Shown piece by piece: positions 10,330-19,963 of a stretch of 64,000 nt of DNA (the first letter of the stretch is position 1; the number at the start of each line of letters is the position of its first letter). Source of the DNA: Planctomycetaceae bacterium (GTDB taxonomy: Bacteria > Planctomycetota > Planctomycetia > Pirellulales > Pirellulaceae); assembly GCA_947463915.1 (NCBI GenBank), contig CANHVO010000002.1:1-64000 (forward strand), given 5' to 3'. A model generated the notes under the pieces. That model saw nothing but the letters and a program-made list of their open reading frames with translations, did no database searches and was not told where the DNA came from. A program made the position numbers and the translations under genes.

Positions 10330-11990
10330 TAAACTCCAAGTCAAGTTTCATCGCTAGGCGAACAACGCGAAGACGATTTGCGCATTGCATTCGACGCTGT
10401 ATCGGTTTAGAACGTCTCGAGAGGCGAACGGTTTTCGCAAGCGATTTCGGTGCGAATCTGGAAGCCCATCTATTGGCGTGTAGCGTTGACGAAATGCAAC
10501 CTGAAGCGTTGGTGGAGCCCGTATCAACACCGGCATCCCAAGTCCGATCCGAGTCCGTTTACCAACCGAGCCCACGAAATAGTTCGTTCGAGATTGCAAG
10601 CTCATCTATTTCACTTGAAAACGGGGACCTCTTGGTGATTGAGGTCCCTTCAGCCTCATTCGCTGACATGCCCATCTATGACTCGTATCTATTTACGTAT
10701 AGTTATGCGCAAAATTACTTCTCGGATACCATCGGACAAGAGCTGGCTGCAATCAACTTCCAAGCGCTAGCGCAAGCCAGCGGTGCTTGGTCTACTAATG
10801 CAAGGTCTGCTGTTGATGGTTTCGTTGGGGCAGGCTCTCTTCCTTTAGGAACTGAATCGGAGACACTCGAGAACCAATTGCAGCCCTCAGATCGAACCAT
10901 CGTTTTGGCAAGCTTAACTGCGACCACCGACTTCGATGCAACCATTCGTGTGTTCGACAATTCTCAAGTTGATTCTCTTGTTGGTTCTAGACAATCCGAT
11001 TTCGGCATTAGGCAACTCCCAAGCGAAATACGAATCGAACCAAACTTGACTAGCGCAACGGTATTGCCCTATCCAGGTCCGACCATCACTCGAACGATCA
11101 TCGTAAATCGACAAGCCGACGGTTTGGTTGTCCAGGAGCAACCAACAAAGCAGTTTGGGCCAATGAAGCCTGAGCCAACAGAACGACAAGTATCCGACAG
11201 TGGTCTTGACGCAAATTCCGCTCTCATTTCGGCATCCGCTTCCAGTCAAACCTCGGTGACGAAGCCTAGTCGACCTGCCGTAACGATTAAGACGATTGAA
11301 ATCTCCCAAGTGCGACGTCACGAAGCCGCTAGACCGTGGCTGCGTTCAACCGTAGTTCAGACCCCTGCTCGACAACGCGACTTTGGTTTTGAAAAGAAGC
11401 CGACGATCGTCACCGCAAATGCAACCACTCCTCCACTGTCTCAGCCGACGAGTGCAAACAAATCTGAAAAGGGCGCGAAGTGGAATTCTCGAGTTTCAGC
11501 CACACGGCTGCAGCCTGTTGAATTCTTGTTAGCACCTCGTGATTTAGAAACCGAAAAAGTAGCCATCTTAGAGGCGAGGGCACCAGTTTCTACGGACGTT
11601 GCGATGGGCAGTTACTCCAATGTCAGCCAAATCGATCGCTTGGAAGATGAGGTTTTTCTGGACTGGCTCAGCGCAAGTGGACTCGGCATTCAAGCAGGTT
11701 CCTTAAGCTCCGAGGAATCGAGTGGTCAAAGCCCTTCGGCGCGGCATGGAAGCGAAGCATGGTTTTTGGCGATGACAACCGAGATGCAACGGCTGGCACA
11801 ATATCCGCCTGCGAATGCGAATCGAGACACCTGGAAAAGTTTAGTTCGATCGGCGTCGGAATCCGCTGCTGGCCAAGCCATTCTGGCGACGTTGTCGACC
11901 ATTTCAATGCAGCAAAAGGAAATGACTGCCTTTGACTCAAAGTCTGCCTGGGAATACGTGACTAAGGCGCACCAAAGCAGTCAAACATAG
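10326..11990 (+). CDS. Hypothetical protein, probably exported, with planctomycete 'LE(R/P)R'-type N-terminal motif
   Basis: ATGA overlap with the kinase gene; basic N-terminus followed by 'CIGLERLERRTVFAS'; low-complexity Ser/Thr/Gln-rich body. Confidence 0.75.
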   Translation: MINSKSSFIARRTTRRRFAHCIRRCIGLERLERRTVFASDFGANLEAHLLACSVDEMQPEALVEPVSTPASQVRSESVYQPSPRNSSFEIASSSISLENGDLLVIEVPSASFADMPIYDSYLFTYSYAQNYFSDTIGQELAAINFQALAQASGAWSTNARSAVDGFVGAGSLPLGTESETLENQLQPSDRTIVLASLTATTDFDATIRVFDNSQVDSLVGSRQSDFGIRQLPSEIRIEPNLTSATVLPYPGPTITRTIIVNRQADGLVVQEQPTKQFGPMKPEPTERQVSDSGLDANSALISASASSQTSVTKPSRPAVTIKTIEISQVRRHEAARPWLRSTVVQTPARQRDFGFEKKPTIVTANATTPPLSQPTSANKSEKGAKWNSRVSATRLQPVEFLLAPRDLETEKVAILEARAPVSTDVAMGSYSNVSQIDRLEDEVFLDWLSASGLGIQAGSLSSEESSGQSPSARHGSEAWFLAMTTEMQRLAQYPPANANRDTWKSLVRSASESAAGQAILATLSTISMQQKEMTAFDSKSAWEYVTKAHQSSQT

Positions 11991-12071
11991 GCTTTGCCGC
12001 ACAGGATTCCCAAGGTATGGAGAGCAAAGCTACTCCGATAAGGCGAGCGACAGGAAAAAACAGGCCACCTT

Positions 12072-12127
12072 CGTAGCTGGATTCGCCATAATTCCGTACG
12101 TTCTGAATTCTGGCGAATCCAGCTACG
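12072..12127. repeat. 56-bp palindromic intergenic repeat, family A copy 2
   Basis: CGTAGCTGGATTCGCCATAATTCCGTACGTTCTGAATTCTGGCGAATCCAGCTACG followed by a TTTTCCGCCCGCCGCCCG tail, as in copy 1. Confidence 0.9.
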
Positions 12128-12292
12128 GTACTTTTCCGCCCGCCGCCCGTCAAAACACCTTTCTCTCCGTGTTATCCAAGCAATTTGTCACTAGGGAGGG
12201 TGGGCCAGTCGAACGGGCCATAGGTTTTTGAGATAACTTCGGTACCATTTCCATCTGAAATAAATCTTCGATGCTTCGACGGAAAGTGACTC

Positions 12293-13174
12293 ATGGCAGT
12301 CCTAACCCAACCAATTAAATGGCACGGCGGCAAATACTATCTGCGCAAGTGGATTGTTGGGCTAATGCCCCCGCATCTTCATTACGTGGAACCGTTCTTT
12401 GGCGGTGGTGGCATTCTGTTGGCGAGAGACCCTGATAAAGATTGGATGGCAACCGAAACCGAGAAATCGCCGACGGCAAAGCTTCCGGCTGCGATTCAGG
12501 GTAGCAGTGAGGTTGCAAACGATCTTCATGGCGAATTGATCAACTTTTGGCGAGTCTTGCAGAATCCGGAGGACTTTGAGGGTTTTCGGAAGCGAATCGA
12601 AATGACTCCCTTTAGCGAAGCGGAGTTCGATGACGCGTTGGAGAGTTCGAGTTCAGGTAAACCAGCCAGCAACCTAGAGCGAGCGGTTCGGTTTTTTATC
12701 CTTGCGCGCCAGTCGAGACAAGGACTGATGAAGGACTTCGCAACGCTTTCGCGAAATCGAACCCGAAGCCGGATCAATGAACAAGTTTCGGCTTGGCTGA
12801 ACGTGATCGAGGGGCTGCCCGATGTGCACCAGCGACTCCGCAATGTCGTAATTTTGAATCAAAGCGCATGTGACGTTATTCGCAAACAAGACGGGGAAAA
12901 CACGTTGTTCTACTGCGACCCGCCCTATGTTCATGAAACTCGGTCTACGACGGGGGAATATGCCTTTGAGATGACGGAGGATCAGCATCGCGAGTTGCTG
13001 GACCTACTAGCGGGGATTTCCGGTAAATTTATGTTGAGCGGCTACCCGAGCAAACTCTATCAGGAATGGGAAGTCCGGCACGGTTGGAAACGGCACGAGT
13101 TCTTAATCGACAACAAAGCGGCTGCAGGTAAAGTCAAGGAAACGAAGACAGAATGTCTTTGGTGCAATTTCTAG
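12293..13174 (+). CDS. D12-class N6-adenine DNA methyltransferase (Dam-like)
   Basis: 'KWHGGKYYLRKWIVGLMPPHLHYVEPFFGGGGILL' (SAM motif), 'NDLHGELINFWRVLQ', catalytic 'FYCDPPYVHETR'. Confidence 0.93.
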   Translation: MAVLTQPIKWHGGKYYLRKWIVGLMPPHLHYVEPFFGGGGILLARDPDKDWMATETEKSPTAKLPAAIQGSSEVANDLHGELINFWRVLQNPEDFEGFRKRIEMTPFSEAEFDDALESSSSGKPASNLERAVRFFILARQSRQGLMKDFATLSRNRTRSRINEQVSAWLNVIEGLPDVHQRLRNVVILNQSACDVIRKQDGENTLFYCDPPYVHETRSTTGEYAFEMTEDQHRELLDLLAGISGKFMLSGYPSKLYQEWEVRHGWKRHEFLIDNKAAAGKVKETKTECLWCNF

Positions 13175-13270
13175 CATGCAATGATCTTTTAGCGCACCAA
13201 GCATGTTGCGAACATTGGACTCAAGGTCCGAGTTCGCTGCGGTCCATGGAGCCCGAGCTTGCGACGGGCA

Positions 13271-13301
13271 GCGACTGGTGGGCTTGCCCCACCAAAGTCG
13301 C
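13271..13301. repeat. Intergenic hairpin (gcgact-ggtgggcttgccccacc-aa-agtcgc)
   Basis: Outer gcgact/agtcgc and inner GC-rich arms; between dam-like gene and the 13445 CDS. Confidence 0.6.
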
Positions 13302-13444
13302 AAATGCTTGGCGGTCTACACGGCGGAGCGGTTCGAAAAAGCACCCGTGCAATTAGACTCCGGTCCAGATACAATGATCCTCAAGTTGCAATGGTTCGAA
13401 TCCCCCATTCCCCTCCCTCACAATCCTCGATCTGAGGTCCTGCT

Positions 13445-16400
13445 ATGTGGCATCGCATTTTCATTGGTACGTTATGGTCGTGTTTCGGCCTGTTGCTGAC
13501 TTCCCCCGATCGACTCGTTGCTGATAGTAACCAAGATGCAACCGAAATCCTCAAGCAAACCGGTGTGACGGGCGGTTTCATCGTCCATCTCGGCATTAGC
13601 TCGGGTGAGCTGACGGCCGCTTTGAAACACGGAGATGGCATCCAAGTCCAAGGCTTAGATCGCGATACGGAGGTCGTCCTTCGCGCTCGTGAACGAATTC
13701 GTGCACTCGGAATCTATGGCGACGTAGCGGTCGAACAGCTTGAGGGTACGCAGCTGCCTTACATCGACAATTTGGTCAATCTCATTGTTATCGAAAACCA
13801 AAGTGGCATCTCCGACGAAGAAGTGCTCCGGGTGCTGGTGCCAAATGGAGTTGCCTATCGAAAAGACATGAACGGCACATGGAGCAAAACCGTCAAGCCG
13901 CGTCCTAGCAACATCGATGAATGGTCCCACTATCTGCATGATGCGAGCGGAAACTCGGTAGCTCATGATGATGTTGTGGCGCCACCTCGGCATTTGCAGT
14001 GGGTTGGGAGTCCACGTTATTCCCGCCACCACGATCGCATGGCTAGCATGAGCGCGTTGGTTTCAACCGGCGGACGCATGTTTTATATTATGGACGAAGG
14101 GAGTCGGATCTCAATCCAGTTGCCATCAAAATGGAAGCTGATCGCGCGAGATGCTTTCAATGGCACCGTCTTGTGGAAACGAGACATCGACAACTGGCAA
14201 AGCCATCTCTGGCCCCTTAAGAGCGGTCCGACCCAGCTATCGCGCCGACTGGTGTCAACAGAGGACACGGTTTTTGCAACATTGGGAGCAGACGCACCAT
14301 TGACGGCTATCGATGCCGCGACTGGCAAGACCGTTCGCACGTATGAGGGGACGGACGGGACCGAAGAGATCGTCAACACCGAAGGGCTGTTGTTTCTTGT
14401 CGTTCGAAAAGGGAAACGTCAACTTGCAGACTACGCTCCGTTGAACGGGACTGTAGGCGATCAAGCTCTTGCACGCGAAATGTTTTGGGATGAAGATCCT
14501 CGCGTCTTAATGGCTGTCGATGCGAAATCGGGTAAAACGTTATGGGCCAAGCAAACCAAGATCTCGCCGCTAACTTTGGCGGCTGACAAGTCGCGGGTTT
14601 ATTTCCACGACGGCGAGAAATTGATTAGCGTAGAACATCAAACCGGCAAGATCGCTTGGGAGACGAACCCAGTTAGCCGTCGCAATCAATTCACATTCAA
14701 CTTCGGCCCTCGGTTGGTGGTCGACGAGGAAGTAGTTCTCTATGCAGGCGGCGACGGCAAGATGATCAGCGTGTCCAAGGATAACGGACAGAGGCTCTGG
14801 GATTCGGTTCATCCTAATTCTGGCTATCAATCGCCACAGGACTTGTTGGTGATGGACGGACTCGTTTGGGTTGCACCCACAACCTCTGGGAAAGACACAG
14901 GCGTTTACACAGGACGAGATCCTAAGACAGGAGAGATCAAGAAGGAATTTGCGCCGGACGTTGACACCTATTGGTTCCATCACCGTTGTTATATCGCCAA
15001 AGCAACCGACAACTTTCTGATACCGTCTAGGACTGGAACCGAGTTTGTGAGCCCTGACACCAAGCACTGGGACATCAACCACTGGGTGCGCGGCGGTTGC
15101 CTTTACGGTGTCATGCCATGCAATGGCCTGACTTACGCTCCGCCGCACAATTGTGCCTGCTACCCTGAAGCCAAGTTGTTCGGTTTCAATGCGCTCGCGC
15201 CACTTGCACCAACGCGTCCAATCCCAACGAATGTCACCGAAGAAGGACGATTGCAAAAAGGCACCGAGTTCTTGACGCCACTCGAGGATGTCGCTGAGGC
15301 AAAACGAGGAGATTGGCCTACATTCCGACACGATGGATCGCGAAGCGGCTCAGCATCAGAAATGATACCACCAGCAGTTGATCGCAAGTGGAGTATCGAT
15401 CTCGGAGGTCGATTAACGTCACCGGTCATCGCAAACGGGAAAGTCTACGTTGCCAAAATGGATGCGCACACGTTGTACGCATTTGATGAAGCGACCGGCA
15501 AGGAAGTATGGTCGTTTACCGCTGGCGCGCGAATCGACTCGCCTCCGACCGTACACCGAGGCAAGGTCGTTTTTGGTGGAACCGACGGATGGGTGTACTG
15601 CTTGCAAGCGTCGAACGGAAAATTAGCCTGGCGATACCGAGCAGCTCCGATGGATCGACGAACAATGACTTACGAACAACTTGAATCGCTTTGGCCTGTT
15701 CATGGTAGTGTTTTGATTCAAGACGATATCGTGAACTGTGTTTCCGGTCGCTCCAACTTTTTGGATGGCGGTTTACGATTAATTCGATTGGAGCTTGCGA
15801 CCGGAAAGAAGCTGACCGAGAACATCATGGACGAAACCAATCCTGAAACGGGCAACAACATTCAGGACAAAATCAAGGTGCTGCAGATGCCAGTCGGGCT
15901 ACCTGATATCTTGTCGACCGATGGCAAGTTCGTTTATATGAAATCGCAGAAGTTTGACTTGGAAGGGAACCGCCTCGAGATCGGTCCAAATTCAGGAGAT
16001 TTCGTTGGACAAGCCTCAGTGCAGCGAGGGGAGTCAGCTCACTTGTTCGCACCGATGGGCTTCTTGGATGACTCTTGGTTCCATAGGTCGTATTGGGTGC
16101 TTGGCCAGAGCTTCGCCGGAGGGCATGGCGGATACTATCAGGCCGGTCGATTTGCACCTTCTGGCCGTATCATGGTCAATGGCAATGGATACGTTTATGG
16201 GTACGGACGCAAGCCCGAGTATCTTCGATGGACGACGACGATGGAACATCAACTGTTCAAAGCGGACCCCAACCCACCTGAGATCCCAGCCAATTTTATC
16301 AAAACACCAAATGCAAATCCGGTGGCTGGGAGTTCTTATGCTCAATTCCAAAAAGCACCGAGCCTGAACCCAGCTGGAAAGGCGATCACGATCGAAGCTT

Positions 16401-17419
16401 GGGTGACAGCCACGAAGCCCAACGGCGTGATCGTTGCGAGAGGTGGACCAGCCGAAGGGTTCGCGCTCATTCTCGAAGAGGGAGTTCCGGCGTTCCTCGT
16501 TCGATCGGACGCGAAACTAAGCAAGGTGAAAGGGCCGAACCGAATCGTCGGAGGCTGGCATCATGTGGTTGGTGTATTGACCGAGGACAAAAAAATGCGA
16601 CTGTTTGTCGATGGTGAGCGAGTTGGAGAAGCGACCGCATCAGGGCTTCTAACCAAAGATCCAGCCCAGGGAATGGAAATCGGTATGGACGGTGGCTCTG
16701 CGGTTGGTGAATACGAGACACCCAACTCCTTCGCCGGAATCATCGACGAAGTGCGATTCTACTTGAATGCGACCGAGGACGAAGCCATTGCGGAACGGTT
16801 TAAAAACGGTTCCGAACTCGGCAATGATCCTAAGCTAGTCATCACTTTTGACGATGGCACTGCCCGCGACTTTTCGACACACCGAAACAACGGCACACTG
16901 GAAGGTGGCGCAGTGGTTGATGGCAAGATCGGCAAAGCGATTCAGTTCACTGCAAAAAAGGCCGCGAGCAAAAACTCACCTGCTTCCAAACTAGGGGCTG
17001 GAGCCAAATCGGGTGCTGCTGGGAGTGCACCTGACAAGGAGGGGGACGAGAAACCGAGCAATAGTCTCGTCAAACCAAAGTGGGCGAACGATGTCCCCAT
17101 TTATGTTCGAGCGATGGTTTTGGCAGGAAACAAACTCTTCATTGCCGGACCACTAGATATCATCGACGAAGAAGAGACCTTCAAAAAGTTGTCTGAGAAA
17201 GACGAGGAAGTTCAAAAGTTATTGGCCGATCAAGACGAGGCATTGGAAGGTAAGGTAAGCGGGCTCTTGTTGGCAATCAATTGCGATAGCGGCCTTGTCG
17301 AGCACCAAATTGAGCTCGGGACGTTGCCTGCCTGGGATGGCATGGCCGGAGCAAACGGAAAACTCTACCTTTCCACGATCGATGGAAGACTCATGTGCTT
17401 TGGCAAGGATAGCGAATGA
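13445..17419 (+). CDS. Large exported multidomain protein: methyltransferase-like N-terminus, PQQ-like beta-propeller, LamG/concanavalin-like domain
   Basis: Signal-like N-terminus; 'GFIVHLGISSGELTAAL...VQGLDRDTEVVLRARERI' SAM-MTase-like; repeated 'DAATGKTV', 'DAKSGKTLWAKQ', 'DEATGKEVWSF'; 'ITIEAWVTA...GWHHVVGVLTEDKKMRLFVDGERVG...GIIDEVRFY' LamG-like. Confidence 0.9.
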   Translation: MWHRIFIGTLWSCFGLLLTSPDRLVADSNQDATEILKQTGVTGGFIVHLGISSGELTAALKHGDGIQVQGLDRDTEVVLRARERIRALGIYGDVAVEQLEGTQLPYIDNLVNLIVIENQSGISDEEVLRVLVPNGVAYRKDMNGTWSKTVKPRPSNIDEWSHYLHDASGNSVAHDDVVAPPRHLQWVGSPRYSRHHDRMASMSALVSTGGRMFYIMDEGSRISIQLPSKWKLIARDAFNGTVLWKRDIDNWQSHLWPLKSGPTQLSRRLVSTEDTVFATLGADAPLTAIDAATGKTVRTYEGTDGTEEIVNTEGLLFLVVRKGKRQLADYAPLNGTVGDQALAREMFWDEDPRVLMAVDAKSGKTLWAKQTKISPLTLAADKSRVYFHDGEKLISVEHQTGKIAWETNPVSRRNQFTFNFGPRLVVDEEVVLYAGGDGKMISVSKDNGQRLWDSVHPNSGYQSPQDLLVMDGLVWVAPTTSGKDTGVYTGRDPKTGEIKKEFAPDVDTYWFHHRCYIAKATDNFLIPSRTGTEFVSPDTKHWDINHWVRGGCLYGVMPCNGLTYAPPHNCACYPEAKLFGFNALAPLAPTRPIPTNVTEEGRLQKGTEFLTPLEDVAEAKRGDWPTFRHDGSRSGSASEMIPPAVDRKWSIDLGGRLTSPVIANGKVYVAKMDAHTLYAFDEATGKEVWSFTAGARIDSPPTVHRGKVVFGGTDGWVYCLQASNGKLAWRYRAAPMDRRTMTYEQLESLWPVHGSVLIQDDIVNCVSGRSNFLDGGLRLIRLELATGKKLTENIMDETNPETGNNIQDKIKVLQMPVGLPDILSTDGKFVYMKSQKFDLEGNRLEIGPNSGDFVGQASVQRGESAHLFAPMGFLDDSWFHRSYWVLGQSFAGGHGGYYQAGRFAPSGRIMVNGNGYVYGYGRKPEYLRWTTTMEHQLFKADPNPPEIPANFIKTPNANPVAGSSYAQFQKAPSLNPAGKAITIEAWVTATKPNGVIVARGGPAEGFALILEEGVPAFLVRSDAKLSKVKGPNRIVGGWHHVVGVLTEDKKMRLFVDGERVGEATASGLLTKDPAQGMEIGMDGGSAVGEYETPNSFAGIIDEVRFYLNATEDEAIAERFKNGSELGNDPKLVITFDDGTARDFSTHRNNGTLEGGAVVDGKIGKAIQFTAKKAASKNSPASKLGAGAKSGAAGSAPDKEGDEKPSNSLVKPKWANDVPIYVRAMVLAGNKLFIAGPLDIIDEEETFKKLSEKDEEVQKLLADQDEALEGKVSGLLLAINCDSGLVEHQIELGTLPAWDGMAGANGKLYLSTIDGRLMCFGKDSE

Positions 17420-18411
17420 TACTGTACCGCTTCTGGATTCGAACAAGCATGGCCGCGATGATCGCCATTAGCGCTACTGTGGCGATTGCTTGCAACGTTC
17501 CCGTCTTTCGTTACGCTCTCGAGCGTTGGCGCCCCGATCTTTGCCAAGTGATCGTTTTTCACGAGGAGAAACTATCGGCTTTTGATGAACTTCAAATTCG
17601 ATGGGTCGAGGAGGAAACCACCGCAAAGGGAGGATACGCAAACGCCGAAATCATTCAGTGCAAAGTCGGATCAGAAACCGATCGTGGCCGAAAGGAACTC
17701 TGGGAGACCTTGAGCCGCCAGCCCAATATCAGCATGCCATATGTTGTCATGCGAACCTCGTTGGGAACGGGCGAACTCGTCACACACTGGAGTGGGCCGC
17801 TTCAAGAAGTATCGAAAGCTCATTTGTTCGATTCCCCGGTTCGTCGCGAGCTATCTCGGCGTTTACTGGCTGGCGATTCCGTTGTATGGCTCATGTTGAA
17901 ATCCGATGATGCGAGCAAAAACAAAGCGACCCGAGATTTATTAGCCACGGAGCTTGAGCGATTGGGTAAGACATTGAAGCTGCCCGATGGCATCGGTTTG
18001 CCTGGTTCCGAGCTCTATTCCGAAGTCCCCCTGTTTTTGAAGTTTACGATTCTTGAGCTGGACCCAAAGGATCCTGCCGAACAGCTGCTAGTCCGATTAA
18101 TGTCGGGCTTTGAAAAGGATGCAAAAAGCGAACCATTGCTTGCGCCGGTGTTCGGTCGAGGGCGTGCGCTCGAGGTCATCTCGGCCAAGCAATTGAATGC
18201 AGGTCTCATCGAGGACCTTACCATGTTTCTGTGCGGAGCTTGTTCCTGCCAAGTAAAGGAAAGAAACCCGGGATTTGACTTGTTGCTCGCGACCAATTGG
18301 AATAGCGAGTTGTACGGCGAAGATGGAGAGGCACCTCCGCCGGTTACCAGTTTGGAACGGACGCCGACGAAACCGACGCCATTGACCATACCTCCTGGAA
18401 GAAAACGATAA
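17416..18411 (+). CDS. Conserved-looking hypothetical exported protein with 'CNVPVFRYALERW' and 'CGACSCQVKERNPG' motifs
   Basis: ATGA overlap with preceding gene; N-terminal hydrophobic segment; Cys motifs. Confidence 0.85.
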   Translation: MILYRFWIRTSMAAMIAISATVAIACNVPVFRYALERWRPDLCQVIVFHEEKLSAFDELQIRWVEEETTAKGGYANAEIIQCKVGSETDRGRKELWETLSRQPNISMPYVVMRTSLGTGELVTHWSGPLQEVSKAHLFDSPVRRELSRRLLAGDSVVWLMLKSDDASKNKATRDLLATELERLGKTLKLPDGIGLPGSELYSEVPLFLKFTILELDPKDPAEQLLVRLMSGFEKDAKSEPLLAPVFGRGRALEVISAKQLNAGLIEDLTMFLCGACSCQVKERNPGFDLLLATNWNSELYGEDGEAPPPVTSLERTPTKPTPLTIPPGRKR

Positions 18412-18436
18412 TGGGGTTACCTGTGGAGCGCTTTCG

Positions 18437-19963
18437 ATGAATCGCCAGAGCCTCGTCTTGATTGGATCGGGTGTTGTATTTGTTGCAATGCTGTTGTTAA
18501 TGAATGCGTCGACATCAACAAAGCCCTCTCGCAACAGCGGCGAGAAAGAAATGGAGCCGCTGGTCGTATTCTGTGCGGCTAGCAATCGAGCCGTTATGGA
18601 ATCGATTCGAACGCAATACGAAAAGGAGTATCATCGGCCCATTCAAATTCAGTATGGTGCCTCACAGACGCTGCTTTCTGCGATCGAGGTTAGCGGGACT
18701 GGAGATATCTATTTGCCAGCAGACGATAGTTTCATCGAACTAGGTACATCCAAAGGCTTGATCAGCGAAGTGTTCCCGTTGGCATCGATGAACGGTGTTA
18801 TCGCTGTTCGCCGTGGGAACCCCAAAAACATTAAGGACTTCTCCGATCTGTTGCAACCTGAGATACGATTGGTTCAGGCGAGCACAGAAGCATCTGCGAT
18901 TGGCAAGAAAACGAAATCCGTACTTTCTGAAGAGCAACGGTGGGCTCCATTAGAGAACGCAACGATTGCTTTTCGAACCACCGTGACGGATGTCGCGAAC
19001 GACTTGGTGGTCCAATCGGCCGACGCCGGAATTGTATACGATGCGATTTTGAAATCGTATCCGGATCTGGAGTCGATCCAACTACCGGAGCTTAAAGGGA
19101 TCGTTTCCAGGGTATCTCTCGGTGTCATTTCGAGTTCAACGCAACCGCAGGCGTCTCTGCATTTTGCTCGCTACGTAGCAGCCAAGGATCGAGGACTGAA
19201 GCACTATCAGGAACAAGGGTTTCAAGTGGGTAGCGGTGATGCCTGGAGCGATGTACCTGAGCTGGCGATCTTTGCCGGTTCGATGCTTCGCCCTGCTATC
19301 GAAGATACGTTGGTAGCGTTTGAAAAACGGGAAGGGGTGCGAGTGACTCGGGTTTACAATGGATGTGGAGTCTTAGTGGCACAAATGAAAGCGGGCCAGC
19401 GACCCGATGCTTATTTTGCGTGCGATCGTGAGTTCATGTCCCAGGTAACTGATCTGTTCCCGAAACCAATTGATGTGTCGATGAACGAACTTGTCATATT
19501 AGTACAAAAAGGGAACCCAATGGAAATCAACTCGTTGCGAGATTTAACAAAGAAAGGGCTTCGAGTCGGAATCGGTCATGAAAAGCAGTGCGCGATGGGT
19601 TGGTTGACACAGAACACTTTCCGCCAGGGAGGGTTACAAACCGAAGTGATGGAGAATGTGACTGTTCAATCGCCGACGGGAGACATGTTGGTAAACCAGA
19701 TGCGAGCTGGGGCGTTGGATGCGGCGGTAGCTTATTTGAGCAACGCGGCTGGTTCCGCGGAACATCTAGATGCAATCCCTATTGAGGGATTATCCTGTTC
19801 GCTCGCCATCCAACCGTTTGCGGTTGCGGATGGATCACCCAATGCTCAATTGGCGCAACGGTTGTTTCACAAGCTTTGTTCGGTGGAGTCCCAGGAGATC
19901 TTCGAGGCCGAAGGTTTTCGTTGGCAAGCTCCACTGACGTCGGTCAAACCGTTAGCACCCTAA
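18437..19963 (+). CDS. Tandem-fused molybdate/oxyanion ABC substrate-binding protein (two ModA-like domains)
   Basis: Domain 1 'PLVVFCAASNRAVMESIRTQYEKEY...GASQTLLSAIEVSGTGDIYLPAD'; domain 2 'ELAIFAGSMLRPAIEDTLVAFEKREGVRVTRVYNGCGVLVAQMKAGQRPDAYFACD'. Confidence 0.88.
   Translation: MNRQSLVLIGSGVVFVAMLLLMNASTSTKPSRNSGEKEMEPLVVFCAASNRAVMESIRTQYEKEYHRPIQIQYGASQTLLSAIEVSGTGDIYLPADDSFIELGTSKGLISEVFPLASMNGVIAVRRGNPKNIKDFSDLLQPEIRLVQASTEASAIGKKTKSVLSEEQRWAPLENATIAFRTTVTDVANDLVVQSADAGIVYDAILKSYPDLESIQLPELKGIVSRVSLGVISSSTQPQASLHFARYVAAKDRGLKHYQEQGFQVGSGDAWSDVPELAIFAGSMLRPAIEDTLVAFEKREGVRVTRVYNGCGVLVAQMKAGQRPDAYFACDREFMSQVTDLFPKPIDVSMNELVILVQKGNPMEINSLRDLTKKGLRVGIGHEKQCAMGWLTQNTFRQGGLQTEVMENVTVQSPTGDMLVNQMRAGALDAAVAYLSNAAGSAEHLDAIPIEGLSCSLAIQPFAVADGSPNAQLAQRLFHKLCSVESQEIFEAEGFRWQAPLTSVKPLAP

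Noticed and set aside
13388-13420. tRNA-like 'ggttcgaatcccccattcccc' T-arm
   Set aside because: No matching acceptor, D-arm or anticodon arm upstream; T-stem does not pair properly
14570-15331. 253 aa minus-strand ORF
   Set aside because: Lies entirely opposite the well-supported PQQ-propeller CDS; no recognisable domain; shadow ORF
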